From Cryomorphaceae bacterium (GTDB lineage: Bacteria > Bacteroidota > Bacteroidia > Flavobacteriales > Schleiferiaceae): a stretch of DNA of 55,988 bases. A program made the translations under genes and the position numbers. The stretch is from NCBI GenBank assembly GCA_007116495.1, contig SKIJ01000029.1, positions 1 through 55,988 on the forward strand, read 5' to 3'. Of this stretch, positions 17,210 to 26,855 are shown piece after piece (within the stretch, counting starts at the first letter, position 1; the number at the start of each line of letters is the position of its first letter). The notes beneath the pieces are model-generated. The model made no database searches. It saw only the letters and a program-made list of their open reading frames with translations, and was not told the origin of the DNA.

Positions 17210-18962
17210 GAGAATAATATCAATCCTCATATCGTGCTTTGTATTTCTAATATTTACGGAGATTAATGCACAACAACACGATTTACTATTGTACAACTAC
17301 AAAGATGTCGCTCAAAGCAGCTTATTGAATCCGGGTATCAGAACAAATCAACGCGTATCGGTAGGATTATTTCAAGTTGGAGGAATGGCTAACAGCTCTA
17401 GCTTTTCTGCATACGATGTTATGGGCAAGGGAACCATTTTCAACGACAATGTTGAAGCAATCTTGGCAGGCTTAGGAAATCGTGACTTTGTACGTTCTAA
17501 TGTTAATACCAATTTGTTTTTTACAAGTTTTAATATTAGCAAACGTATTCAATTGAGTTTTGGCGGTTTGATTAGTGTTAATCAACACCTTGAGCTTCCA
17601 GAAAACTTAATACGTATGGTTGCGCGAGGTAATGACCAATTTGAAAATAAACTAGTCAACTTTGGAGGGTGGTCTACCGAGTTGACAGCTATGGCATCTA
17701 TACACGCTGGGGCATCTTATGTTGTAAACGATAAACTAACCGTTGGAGCTAGAGTTTATAGACATAATGGCATTTTCAATGCCCATATGAGGCGTCGCGA
17801 CAATAATCTCGACATTAACTTTGATCCTGATATATGGACTGTTGAAACTGAAGTTACAGCGCGCGGATCGTTCATTGGTCAAGAAATCTTTGTTATTCAG
17901 GATGAAAATTTCAGGGTAAGAAACATCGACGTTGAAAATGTGGATGACATTTTAAACTTACTGAATTTAACTGAGAATGTTGGTTATTCTGTGGACTTAG
18001 GAGCTGAATATGTCTTCAACAGACGTTGGTCTGCCTCGGCCTCTATTCTTGGTTTGGGGTCCATCAAGTATACCGCAAACCCGCAACAGATAGGTGCCGA
18101 TGGCATATTCAACTATACCGGTATCAATTATAATATCAGAGAAGAATCGTTTGGATATGGTGAATTGATCGATTCTCTTTTAACACTCTACAATCCGGAA
18201 ATAAGAGGAACAAGCGATTACCGCCGAGCACTTCCCACCCAGGTGTTTGGCGAGATACAATATAACATTTCACGCATGAATGAACTACATGGAATCGTGC
18301 GTTATACCAACTGGTTGGGGCAGAATTATTTTGATTTTAATCTTAGATACCTGTTTAAACCTACTCGCTTCGTTAGTGCTATGGCAAACATAAGCACAAC
18401 ACAAGCAGCTATTTACGGTGGGGGGCTTGGTTTGCAGCTCTACTTTCCCGGATTTCAATTTTTTGTAATGGCGGATATAATGACAAACAATGTATCCATT
18501 TCTCATTTTCGCGGTGCAATGGTGCAAACCGGAATCAATTTTGCCCTTTGGGATCGCTCAAAATTGAGAGAAAGGAGAAAAGCCAGAAGAGAAGCTGAAC
18601 ACAATACAGACGCTCCCCTACCCTTGCCACTTCCCGAAGAAAGCGATTCAAATGCTGTATCTGATACAATACCAGCAGAACCACAAACTCAACCTGATGA
18701 AAATAATGGCAATCAACAAACAGAACAAGAAAATGACGCCATTCAAAACCATTTCAATAGTAATATGGGTGCCATAGATATTCACAAACACCCGCAGCCC
18801 AAAATCAGTAAAAAAGCATTTCAAAATATTGCTTATACCAATGGTTGCGGGAAAACTTCAGATATTGAAAAGGTATATGCTAAATGTGACTATTTAATCA
18901 TTATTGATGAACGTATGCGTTGTTATGTTTCCGATGATAATGCTGAATACATCCATGGCTAA
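17196..18962 (+). CDS. DUF5723-like outer-membrane beta-barrel protein with an added C-terminal tail
   Basis: Protein of 588 aa. ATG at 17196 or 17202 is possible; either gives a signal peptide ending INAQ. The first 450 residues resemble Bacteroidota DUF5723 proteins: an opening segment LNPGIRTNQRVSVGLF, then many amphipathic strands, and a late FQFFVMADIMTNN-like strand. After a basic turn (KLRERRKARREAE) comes a Pro/Glu/Gln-rich linker and a C-terminal piece of about 60 residues with three cysteines (NGCGK, YAKCDY, RMRCYV). The function of the family is unknown. It is sandwiched between two lipoprotein genes with overlapping or near-touching ends. Confidence 0.7.
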   Translation: MAMNKRIISILISCFVFLIFTEINAQQHDLLLYNYKDVAQSSLLNPGIRTNQRVSVGLFQVGGMANSSSFSAYDVMGKGTIFNDNVEAILAGLGNRDFVRSNVNTNLFFTSFNISKRIQLSFGGLISVNQHLELPENLIRMVARGNDQFENKLVNFGGWSTELTAMASIHAGASYVVNDKLTVGARVYRHNGIFNAHMRRRDNNLDINFDPDIWTVETEVTARGSFIGQEIFVIQDENFRVRNIDVENVDDILNLLNLTENVGYSVDLGAEYVFNRRWSASASILGLGSIKYTANPQQIGADGIFNYTGINYNIREESFGYGELIDSLLTLYNPEIRGTSDYRRALPTQVFGEIQYNISRMNELHGIVRYTNWLGQNYFDFNLRYLFKPTRFVSAMANISTTQAAIYGGGLGLQLYFPGFQFFVMADIMTNNVSISHFRGAMVQTGINFALWDRSKLRERRKARREAEHNTDAPLPLPLPEESDSNAVSDTIPAEPQTQPDENNGNQQTEQENDAIQNHFNSNMGAIDIHKHPQPKISKKAFQNIAYTNGCGKTSDIEKVYAKCDYLIIIDERMRCYVSDDNAEYIHG

Positions 18963-18978
18963 ATCAACAAACAACAAA

Positions 18979-19821
18979 ATGAACAAGACTATCATTAACA
19001 TAGCAAAATCGTTTGTATTTATACCATTTCTCATTGGTTGTGAAACGGACGGAAGCTCAGAACTTGAATTAACAGTTGAATCAGGCTACGTTTCAAATAT
19101 CGTTGATATTGAATCTATTACGTCGAATACAATAATGCTTATTGACGAGTTCATGCGAGATTCTACGATACAGGCAACTGGTACATCAACATTGTATAAC
19201 GACATTATTGGAGAGCTCAGTACAAACAATTTAACGATTACATATGGCAAACAAGGCGCTGGTACAACAAACCCAGACGGTACGTTTCGAAGAGGAAAAA
19301 TAACTGCTTCATTTCAATCTGGACAGTATCAAACCACCGGATCAGTAGTCGATGTAAACTTTTCTGAGTTTCGCATTCAAAATAAACGTATGAATGGCTC
19401 ATTACGTTTAACAAACAAAGGACTACTACCGAATGGACATGAGTTTGAAATTGAACTTGATTCTCTCTCTCTTGACAGCAATCATCTCTCATACAAGCGT
19501 TATTTGATACATTCTACGCCATTTACGCCATTAGTTCCATTAGAACGCATTGTATTAATCAATTCAATTGATACCGGTAAATACTATGACCACCAAACGG
19601 GTATGCAATCCTCTTTATTATTGATAACTCCTATATCGTGGGATGAAACATGTCAATACAGAATCACAGATGGCGTTATGGATGTTGTTCCCGACAGCAC
19701 ATTGGCCGGTACAGACAAAATAATCATCGATTATATTGGTGACTCCGATTGCGCAAATCTTGTCCGGGGCTATTCTGAAGCTAAAGACCAGTATTTCTTT
19801 TTGCCGAAACGCGGTTTCTAA
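18979..19821 (+). CDS. Lipoprotein of unknown function
   Basis: Protein of 280 aa using the ATG at 18979, which gives a clear lipoprotein signal (MNKTIINIAKSFVFIPFLIGC, Cys21 in lipobox LIGC shown as FLIGC). An in-frame ATG at 18955 overlaps the upstream stop and adds eight polar residues. The mature part is beta-rich with many Ser/Thr and repeats no motif I know; it has two later cysteines (DETCQY and DSDCAN). It is the third gene of the envelope module and is followed by a new promoter at 19833. No function is assigned. Confidence 0.75.
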   Translation: MNKTIINIAKSFVFIPFLIGCETDGSSELELTVESGYVSNIVDIESITSNTIMLIDEFMRDSTIQATGTSTLYNDIIGELSTNNLTITYGKQGAGTTNPDGTFRRGKITASFQSGQYQTTGSVVDVNFSEFRIQNKRMNGSLRLTNKGLLPNGHEFEIELDSLSLDSNHLSYKRYLIHSTPFTPLVPLERIVLINSIDTGKYYDHQTGMQSSLLLITPISWDETCQYRITDGVMDVVPDSTLAGTDKIIIDYIGDSDCANLVRGYSEAKDQYFFLPKRGF

Positions 19822-19832
19822 CTCTTTTACGC

Positions 19833-19840
19833 TACTTTTG
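19833..19840 (+). promoter_or_regulatory. Predicted -7 promoter element for the glycosyltransferase gene
   Basis: TACTTTTG followed by CCC matches the Bacteroidota -7 consensus. It ends 17 bases before the GTG start at 19858, which implies a leader of only about a dozen bases. This supports the GTG start. Confidence 0.6.
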
Positions 19841-19857
19841 CCCAAATTACGTAAATC

Positions 19858-20589
19858 GTGTCTAAACAAAGTGCGTCTGTTCTTTCCGTTGTTATACCTG
19901 TATACAACGAAGAGAAAACCATCCATCACATTTTGGATAAACTCCAATCAGTAAATCTCATAGAGGATCTTACCTGTGAAATCATCATCGTGAATGATTG
20001 CAGTACCGACAATTCGCAAACGAGATTGGAGCAATATATCAAGGACAATCAAAGCATTAATATCAAACTATTTGCGCACAGCACTAACAAAGGTAAAGGA
20101 GCTGCTCTTCATACTGGAATTAAAGAAGCGAAAGGAGACATCATTGTAATTCAAGACGCCGACTTAGAGTACGATCCTCACGAATACAACGCTCTGTTAA
20201 AACCCATTCTTAATGGCAATGCCGATGTTGTATACGGTTCACGCTTTATGGGCGGAAACCCTCACAGGATTCTCTTTTTCTGGCACTCCATTGGGAATAA
20301 ATTTCTTACATTCCTATCCAATGCCTTTACCAACCTCAATCTAACTGATATGGAAACATGTTACAAAATGTTTCGCGCTCCGGTCATCAAGGGTTTGTCG
20401 TTGGAAGAACAACGGTTTGGTTTTGAACCGGAGGTAACGGCTAAAATTTCGCGCATTCCCGGAATTCGCATATATGAAGTTGGCATTTCCTACTACGGCA
20501 GAACCTATCAAGAGGGGAAAAAAATTGGTTGGAGAGACGGCGTACGTGCCATCTACTGCATTCTTAAATACAATATCTGGAAACGATAA
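19858..20589 (+). CDS. Family 2 glycosyltransferase (dolichyl/polyprenyl-phosphate sugar synthase-like)
   Basis: GT-A fold enzyme of 243 aa starting at GTG. It shows [12 protein letters not shown] near the start, [11 protein letters not shown] (nucleotide-binding), GKGAALHTG, and the metal site [11 protein letters not shown]. Later comes YGSRFMGG and [10 protein letters not shown], which are typical of the DPM1/dolichyl-phosphate glucosyltransferase-like group. Such enzymes move a hexose from a nucleotide sugar onto a polyprenyl phosphate. There is no obvious membrane anchor. Its stop overlaps the start of the next gene by one base. The sugar and acceptor cannot be told from sequence. Confidence 0.9.
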   Translation: MSKQSASVLSVVIPVYNEEKTIHHILDKLQSVNLIEDLTCEIIIVNDCSTDNSQTRLEQYIKDNQSINIKLFAHSTNKGKGAALHTGIKEAKGDIIVIQDADLEYDPHEYNALLKPILNGNADVVYGSRFMGGNPHRILFFWHSIGNKFLTFLSNAFTNLNLTDMETCYKMFRAPVIKGLSLEEQRFGFEPEVTAKISRIPGIRIYEVGISYYGRTYQEGKKIGWRDGVRAIYCILKYNIWKR

Positions 20590-21428
20590 TGATTACAATC
20601 GGAAAATCGCAGACCCTACGTGCAGAACGACGAACCAATCAAGGCATATACTTGGTTGACGAAACCAACGATTCTGTTCTATTGCCCAACGCTTATTTAC
20701 CCAAAACACTAAAAATTGGTGATGAAATAACCGTTTTTGTATACCTCGATCAGGAGGAGCGTCCTATTGCAACACCCCATAAACCAATGGTGGAATTGGG
20801 AGGCTTTGCGGCTCTTGAAGTGAGTAATGTTGTGCCTTTTGGTGCGTTTTTTCGCTGGGGACCGGTCAAAGAGTTACTTGTACCTATTGATTTACAAGCC
20901 ACCCCTATTCGAGAAGAGGAAGAGCGACACATCATACACGTCATGTTTGACGACGCATCCCAACGATTGGTTGGTACTACCAAAATCACCCCGTACCTTA
21001 TTCCTGCTCTAGCAGATGATTTAAAACCTGGGCAACCGGTGTATGCCCTCATTTACGAACGTACAGAGCTTGGATTTAAGGCAGTGGTGGAGCAGAAATA
21101 CGAAGCCATGGTTTACCACAGTGATTTATTTAAACAAATACGTACCGGACAAAATGTTCAGCTCTACGTACGTAAAATTCGCCCCGATGGAAAGGTAGAC
21201 TTAGTTCCAGAAAAGTTTGGATACCAAAAAGTATTGTCGCATACCGAAAAGTTGCTTCGTGCTTTAGAAGACAACAATGGGTTTCTTCCACTTCACGATA
21301 AGTCTCCGGCAGAATTGATTTATGACCAACTGCAGATGAGTAAAAAGGTATTTAAAAAATCTGTAGGGGCTCTTTACAAACAGCGAAAAATAAAACTTGA
21401 GCCCAACGGCATCAGATTGGTGCAATGA
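20589..21428 (+). CDS. S1-domain RNA-binding protein of the CvfB family
   Basis: Protein of 279 aa with the CvfB/YitL plan: repeated S1-like modules and a C-terminal winged helix. The first module opens GKSQTLRAERRTNQGIYLVD, the second carries VSNVVPFGAFFRWG followed by KELLVPIDLQ, and the end (DKSPAELIYDQLQMSKKVFKK) is the winged helix. CvfB-type proteins bind RNA; a specific target is not known here. Its ATG overlaps the stop of the glycosyltransferase gene (TAATG), so the two are co-transcribed. Confidence 0.88.
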   Translation: MITIGKSQTLRAERRTNQGIYLVDETNDSVLLPNAYLPKTLKIGDEITVFVYLDQEERPIATPHKPMVELGGFAALEVSNVVPFGAFFRWGPVKELLVPIDLQATPIREEEERHIIHVMFDDASQRLVGTTKITPYLIPALADDLKPGQPVYALIYERTELGFKAVVEQKYEAMVYHSDLFKQIRTGQNVQLYVRKIRPDGKVDLVPEKFGYQKVLSHTEKLLRALEDNNGFLPLHDKSPAELIYDQLQMSKKVFKKSVGALYKQRKIKLEPNGIRLVQ

Positions 21429-21429
21429 A

Positions 21430-21463
21430 TTGACCATTTTACGTATAAAATGCGTTATTTTTG
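21430..21463 (+). promoter_or_regulatory. Predicted recR promoter abutting the start codon
   Basis: TTG (21430-21432), a 23-base spacer and TATTTTTG (21456-21463) match the Bacteroidota promoter, at the long end of the accepted spacing. The -7 box ends only four bases before the ATG at 21468. The transcript would begin at or next to the start codon. Confidence 0.6.
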
Positions 21464-21467
21464 ACGC

Positions 21468-22076
21468 ATGCAAATACAGTCAAAATTAATCGATAAAGCC
21501 GTAAAAGAACTGGCTCGCCTGCCGGGCTTAGGAAGAAAATCTGCACTTAGGAATATTCTTTACCTACTGCGTCAAGATCCCGGACAGACGTTAGAACTTA
21601 CCTCTGCGTTAGTCGATTTGGTAGAAAACATCAAACGCTGTAAGGTGTGTCATATCCATACCGAAGACGAAGTGTGTTCCATCTGTTCTGACCCACGTCG
21701 AAATAAGCAATTAATTTGCGTGGTTGAAGACATTCGCGATGTGTTGGCCATTGAAAATACCGGGCAGTTTGTCGGAGTATATCACGTACTAGGCGGTCTG
21801 ATATCACCGATGGATGGTGTAGGTCCCGGGCAGTTGACCTTATCAGCATTAGAACAGCGATTGGAACAAGATGATATTAATGAAATTCTTCTGGCTCTGT
21901 CTGCTACACCAGAAGGCGACACCACAAACTTTTACATATATCGCAAGCTCAATAATCGCCCTATAAAAGTAACGACCATTGCACGTGGCATATCGGTTGG
22001 TGATGATTTAGAGTATGCAGACGAAATCACGTTAGCTAGGAGCATTTTACACCGTGTTGAATACAAGGGAAGTTGA
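21468..22076 (+). CDS. recR: Recombination protein RecR
   Basis: DNA-repair protein of 202 aa that works with RecF/RecO to load RecA at gaps. It has the helix-hairpin-helix LPGLGRKSA (18-26), the zinc finger Cys58, Cys61, Cys70 and Cys73, and a Toprim domain (CVVEDIRDVLAIE, then HVLGGLISPMDG and LALSATPEGD). Length is normal. The next gene, priA, starts two bases after its stop. recF is elsewhere in this window at 35.3-36.3 kb. Confidence 0.96.
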   Translation: MQIQSKLIDKAVKELARLPGLGRKSALRNILYLLRQDPGQTLELTSALVDLVENIKRCKVCHIHTEDEVCSICSDPRRNKQLICVVEDIRDVLAIENTGQFVGVYHVLGGLISPMDGVGPGQLTLSALEQRLEQDDINEILLALSATPEGDTTNFYIYRKLNNRPIKVTTIARGISVGDDLEYADEITLARSILHRVEYKGS

Positions 22077-22077
22077 G

Positions 22078-24516
22078 ATGATGCACCAACGCTTTGCCGA
22101 TGTTGTTATCCCTTTGGCCTTGGAGGGTTTACTCACTTATAAGGTGCCGAATGATTGGGATGATGATGCTGTAAAGCCTGGAAGTCATGTTGTGGTATCA
22201 ATCGGTAAGAGTAAACAGTATAGTGCCATTGTATTTCGCGTTCACAATAACAAACCAGACGTTAAGAATATCAAACCCTTAGAGCAGCATTTGGGTCAAG
22301 CTCTATCTGGGGAACATCAACTAAATTTTTGGAAATGGATGAGTCGCTACTACATGTGCGAACCCGGTGAAGTGATGAGCGCTGCACTACCCTCCCGTCT
22401 AAAGTTATCGAGTGAAACACTGGTCGTTTTTTCGGAAAAAGCAAAAAAAACCTACACCACATCTGAAGATGTTGACGAACAACGCATTATGGGGCGGCTA
22501 TGCGACGAAAAGGAAATGCGTCTAAAAGAACTACAAACGTTTTTTCCCAAAACACTGAATCGGACACTCAAAAAGCTTGTCGACAACGATTTAATTGTAT
22601 TGAAAGAATCCATCCATGAACCTGACCCTCAATTCTTTATTGAAATCATATCGTTGAATCCCATGGGTGTATCAGAGCTAAACATACTCTTAGGTGGCAA
22701 GCGTGCACCGGTACAACAGAAAGCAATGAGCATCCTCTACCCCATTTTAGAAGCGGAAAAAGATGTGCCATTACATACCATCAAAGAATTAGGAATTTCA
22801 CGCCCAACAATTAAAAAACTGGTAGACAAGGGTGTTCTATCTGTTCGGGAAGTTGAACGCAGTGCTTGGACACAGCCCAATAAACGCAAACCACTGTACA
22901 GACTATCACCGGCACAGGACTTGGCGTTACAACACATAAAAAAAGGATTTAATAATCAACGTGTTCAGTTTCTCCATGGTGTTACCTCATCGGGAAAAAC
23001 GGAAATATATGCACATTTGATGCAAGAGACTTTACGGAGCGAAAAGCAGGTGCTGTTCTTACTGCCGGAAATCGCATTAACCACACAATTAATTTCACGA
23101 TTTTCACAATTCTTTGGCGATTCAGTAGCGGTTTACCATTCCCGTATGAGCGAAAAAGAACGCAGCGATGTGTGGGAATCTGTACGGAAAAACCAGCCCG
23201 GTGCACGTATTGTTTTGGCGGCTCGATCAGGTATATTTCTACCGTTTTCGGCTTTAGATTTAGTTGTCGTAGATGAAGAGCACGACCAGAGTTATAAACA
23301 AACCGACCCCGCGCCGAGATACAACGGTCGCGACTGTGCCATCGTTTTGGGACACATCCACAACGCTAACGTATTACTCGGATCAGCTACGCCATCTTTA
23401 GAAACTTGGTTCAACTGTTTGGAGAATCGCTTTGATCGTACTGAACTCAACGAACGCTACCGAAACATACAAATGCCTAAAATAGAATTAGTTGACATTG
23501 GATGGGAGCGTAAAAAACGCCACATGCGCGAAGATATTTCCCTATACCTACGCGATGCAATAAAGCAAGAGTTGGACGCAAATAAACAAGTGATTGTCTT
23601 TCACAATCGCCGTGGTTATACGCCTTTTACCCAGTGTAAAGACTGCGGTGAAAGTCCGATGTGCATCAATTGTGACATCACACTGACCTATCACAAACAC
23701 AGCAACAAAATGCGTTGCCACATTTGTGGGTATAAAGAAACATCCCCAAATGCTTGTAAAGTTTGTGGCAGCACCGATTTGCGAACAACAGGTGCAGGAA
23801 CAGAAAAAATTGTGGATCAATTGGTCGAGCTTTTTCCCGATGCTGTCATCGATCGTTTGGACTGGGACAACACACGCAAACGAAATGCGTTTAGCCAAGT
23901 GATTGAAACATTTAGTTCGGGAGAAACCGATATACTCGTTGGCACCCAAATGATCACAAAAGGGCTTGATTTCAAACGCGTTGGGTTGGTTGGAATAGTA
24001 AATGCAGATATTCTGAGCAGCATGCCTGATATACGATCACATGAGCGCGGTTATCAAATGATGATGCAAGTAGCCGGAAGAGCTGGCCGCTTCGACGAAC
24101 GCGGAAGGGTTATCATACAAACATACAAACCTAAAAGTGCAATCATTCAAAGTGTAGCTAATGACCAACAGGAGGCGTTTTACCACAGAGAACTTCAAGA
24201 ACGTAAGGAATTTGCCTACCCGCCCTATCTAAAAACCGTTCGTTTATGCTTACGCCATTCCAACGCAAAGCGTACTTACGATGCTGCTTATGCTTTGAAA
24301 GGCATTATTGAACGCGAACCGCATGTACAGTTACTAGGCCCCGAACCACCATTGATTGCCAGAGCTAAAAACCAATACCGCTTGGACTTTCTTATTAAAT
24401 ATCGCAAAGACAGAAACTACCAAACATTAAAAGATCGTCTCCACATTTTGGTGCGGCATTTCTTTAGAAGAAAAGAGCACCAAGCTGTACGGTTTTACTT
24501 TGATGTGGATCCTTGA
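22078..24516 (+). CDS. priA: Primosomal protein N' / replication restart helicase PriA
   Basis: Superfamily 2 helicase of 812 aa that reloads the replisome at stalled forks. The N-terminal DNA-binding domain begins FADVVIPLALEGLLTYKVP. Helicase motif I is GVTSSGKTEIY at about residue 300, motif II is VVDEEHDQSYKQ at about 399, and the inserted zinc region at about 520-565 has CX2C pairs (CKDCGESPMCINC, CHICGY, CKVCG). QVAGRAGR is motif VI. I chose the ATG at 22078, two bases past recR; the ATG at 22081 is equally possible. It converges on the LamG gene. Confidence 0.96.
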   Translation: MMHQRFADVVIPLALEGLLTYKVPNDWDDDAVKPGSHVVVSIGKSKQYSAIVFRVHNNKPDVKNIKPLEQHLGQALSGEHQLNFWKWMSRYYMCEPGEVMSAALPSRLKLSSETLVVFSEKAKKTYTTSEDVDEQRIMGRLCDEKEMRLKELQTFFPKTLNRTLKKLVDNDLIVLKESIHEPDPQFFIEIISLNPMGVSELNILLGGKRAPVQQKAMSILYPILEAEKDVPLHTIKELGISRPTIKKLVDKGVLSVREVERSAWTQPNKRKPLYRLSPAQDLALQHIKKGFNNQRVQFLHGVTSSGKTEIYAHLMQETLRSEKQVLFLLPEIALTTQLISRFSQFFGDSVAVYHSRMSEKERSDVWESVRKNQPGARIVLAARSGIFLPFSALDLVVVDEEHDQSYKQTDPAPRYNGRDCAIVLGHIHNANVLLGSATPSLETWFNCLENRFDRTELNERYRNIQMPKIELVDIGWERKKRHMREDISLYLRDAIKQELDANKQVIVFHNRRGYTPFTQCKDCGESPMCINCDITLTYHKHSNKMRCHICGYKETSPNACKVCGSTDLRTTGAGTEKIVDQLVELFPDAVIDRLDWDNTRKRNAFSQVIETFSSGETDILVGTQMITKGLDFKRVGLVGIVNADILSSMPDIRSHERGYQMMMQVAGRAGRFDERGRVIIQTYKPKSAIIQSVANDQQEAFYHRELQERKEFAYPPYLKTVRLCLRHSNAKRTYDAAYALKGIIEREPHVQLLGPEPPLIARAKNQYRLDFLIKYRKDRNYQTLKDRLHILVRHFFRRKEHQAVRFYFDVDP

Positions 24517-24593
24517 AATAAAAAATGATGTTTACTAATATACACAAATGCTCGTAATAAAAATGGTGTAAATGCCTGTTTTTAAAAGTTGTA

Positions 24594-26780
24594 TCAACGA
24601 ATCAGATGTATTACACCTGTCTTCTGTATTGGCCGAGACTGCCTGATGCCGTTTACCAAGAGTTTATACGTATAAACGCCCGCAGGAACAGGATTGCCCT
24701 TAAACGTACCGTCCCAATGATGGTTAATATTATTCGACTCAAAGACAACCTGCCCCCAACGACTTACGATGTATAATTTATAGAGACGAATATTGTTTCC
24801 CTTAACTTGAAACAAATCGTTTCGTCCGTCGCCATTTGGTGTAAATGCACTCGGCACAAAAATTCTGAGTTCACATTCCGGATCCTCAAGTATTGTTATG
24901 CTGTCTGTAAGGACTTCACATTCTCCTTGGTAAGTTACCCAGTATGTTCCTTCCTCATTGATGGTTATGGATTGTGTTGTTTCTCCCGTATTCCAATTAA
25001 CCTGAGCACCGGCAGGAATACCTGTTACAATCAACACCGTGTCTTCTCCTGCACAAATTGGAAGATTTGGTCCTCGTATATCGATCTCTTCATCAACAAC
25101 GTACTGAACGGTAACGGTATAATTTGTTACACAATTATTGCGCATGTACTCGACAGAAAAGACCCCTGGTTCAAAAAACACCTCATTCAGAGCAAAAACA
25201 GAATCACCTTCACAAATTTGTATGATGGTATCTTGCTCACTTTGAATAACGTCAACGGTGATTTCAAAGAGAGAATCGCAACCATCTGTTACCGGGCCAA
25301 TCTCGTTAAACACACCGGTAGTATAATACGGAATTCCGCGAAAGAAGGCCGTATCGCCTGAGCAAATGGTAAATGCTGTATCTAATGAATAACCGTCATA
25401 AATGACAATAACAGAGTCGGTGACTGTATTTAGTACATTTTCGCCGCAACTGTAGGTCGCTGTAATATGGTAAATGCCAGGATCATTTATGGTTCGTGTT
25501 GGTGATGTTGAATTATCATCCCATAGAATGGTTCCACTTCCACCAATTGGGTTTGCTGAAAGTGTTGCCGGAAATTCACAAACTAGAAGCGAATCTGGAA
25601 GTCCACTTTCGTAGTCTTCGCCAAGATAAAGCATAAACTCTTCCGTCAACTCCGAAAAAGACATCTCCAACCCTTGAGGAGTAACGGTTTGTGTGCCCGC
25701 TGCCCAAGGAGTTCCAAGATTGGTTTCTCGTTTATAGTGTACCGATGCCCGGGGTGACGTTTTTGCCTCAATGCTTACGCCATTGGTTTGCGCGTTTGTA
25801 GGCTGTGCGTAGTAGCCAAAGTATCGATCAGGAATACAGATGCTGTCTTCCATCAAGCCATTTTTATGATTTGGTGCTTCACCAACAGTAAAGACTTGAA
25901 TCATTTGATTATTTGACGTTGTTGTTTCAAAGTTTAAGGTATCTCCAAAGCCATTGACATGAGTGGCAGAATTACCAATTTGCGGTTGATAATCAAAGTC
26001 TGACTCATCACCTATTGCAGCACCAGATGGCACCAAACTTCCGCCACCGGTGTATACGCCATCGCGGCCATTGCCACTATGGTCAGTGAGAGGGGCTGCC
26101 GTACTGGCTTCGTCAAACTTGTAATATGCATGTAGTCCAACGGCCGTAGCTGTGTCAACTTTTCGACACATGTTTTCCCTTATTTCGGTTACCGATAGTG
26201 CACGATTCCAAATGACAAGCTCGTCGATCTCGTTGCTTTTAAAAAAACTTGGATTGCCAGTTTGAGGTATGGATGAACCTATTCTTGCCGTTGGGTTGCT
26301 TGACTGAACCCAAACAGGCGCTCCGGTTCCATCGTTTATTCCCGTAGAGGACACATCCACTCCATTAAAATACATTTCAAAATTGCCTGGTGCATTAATA
26401 ATGGCTGTTACGTGTACCCACTCATTGAAGAGGTGCGGAGGAAGTGGGCAACGCAGTGCCAAGCGACAAGATGAATTGTAACAGTTACCCGAACCAGAGT
26501 GAATGCCAACGCGATTGGCAGCGTTGATATTAAAGAAAAAACCGTGATATCCAGTAGGTGGAACAACAACATCAGAAACAAAAATATTCTGTGTTGAGTT
26601 TCCCGGTGTATGTTTTACCCAAACAGAAAGTGTAAGCGGTGGCGTTAGAGAATCAAAGTTTTGAATGATTGCGGTTGCATTTGACCCAATACTATTATAA
26701 GCATTACCACTACCCGGAAGGGACTGGGAGTGAAGTATACCGTTAAACGCAATAAACAAAATCAATAAACAATAACGCAA
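24594..26780 (-). CDS. Secreted LamG-domain protein with C-terminal T9SS type B (CHU_C) domain
   Basis: Protein of 728 aa read from a TTG start; no ATG occurs in the signal-peptide region, and the TTG gives a proper signal (RYCLLILFIAFNGILHSQS). Residues about 45-220 form a LamG/concanavalin-like domain (LTLSVWVKHTPG, FNEWVHVTAIINAPG, IDELVIWNRALS). The middle has Cys-rich beta repeats such as DTAFTICSGDTAFFRG and IQICEGDSVFAL. From about 637 comes the gliding-motility-associated C-terminal domain (FVPSAFTPNGDGRNDLF, SRWGQVVFES, WDGTFKG, PAGVYTYKL). This marks export by the type IX system. Probably a surface adhesin or matrix protein. Confidence 0.9.
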   Translation of the reverse strand: MRYCLLILFIAFNGILHSQSLPGSGNAYNSIGSNATAIIQNFDSLTPPLTLSVWVKHTPGNSTQNIFVSDVVVPPTGYHGFFFNINAANRVGIHSGSGNCYNSSCRLALRCPLPPHLFNEWVHVTAIINAPGNFEMYFNGVDVSSTGINDGTGAPVWVQSSNPTARIGSSIPQTGNPSFFKSNEIDELVIWNRALSVTEIRENMCRKVDTATAVGLHAYYKFDEASTAAPLTDHSGNGRDGVYTGGGSLVPSGAAIGDESDFDYQPQIGNSATHVNGFGDTLNFETTTSNNQMIQVFTVGEAPNHKNGLMEDSICIPDRYFGYYAQPTNAQTNGVSIEAKTSPRASVHYKRETNLGTPWAAGTQTVTPQGLEMSFSELTEEFMLYLGEDYESGLPDSLLVCEFPATLSANPIGGSGTILWDDNSTSPTRTINDPGIYHITATYSCGENVLNTVTDSVIVIYDGYSLDTAFTICSGDTAFFRGIPYYTTGVFNEIGPVTDGCDSLFEITVDVIQSEQDTIIQICEGDSVFALNEVFFEPGVFSVEYMRNNCVTNYTVTVQYVVDEEIDIRGPNLPICAGEDTVLIVTGIPAGAQVNWNTGETTQSITINEEGTYWVTYQGECEVLTDSITILEDPECELRIFVPSAFTPNGDGRNDLFQVKGNNIRLYKLYIVSRWGQVVFESNNINHHWDGTFKGNPVPAGVYTYKLLVNGIRQSRPIQKTGVIHLIR

Positions 26781-26802
26781 TTTTCAAGTGATTAGGACAA
26801 AA

Positions 26803-26810
26803 CAAAAATA
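26803..26810 (-). promoter_or_regulatory. Predicted -7 promoter element of the LamG/T9SS gene
   Basis: Minus-strand TATTTTTG matches TAnnTTTG and lies 22 bases upstream of the TTG start at 26780. The position supports that start. A TTTTTTTG lies upstream, but its spacing of 14 is shorter than usual. Confidence 0.5.
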
Positions 26811-26855
26811 CACAAATTACCTTACAAAAAAAGATATTGCGATTTTAATATAAAA

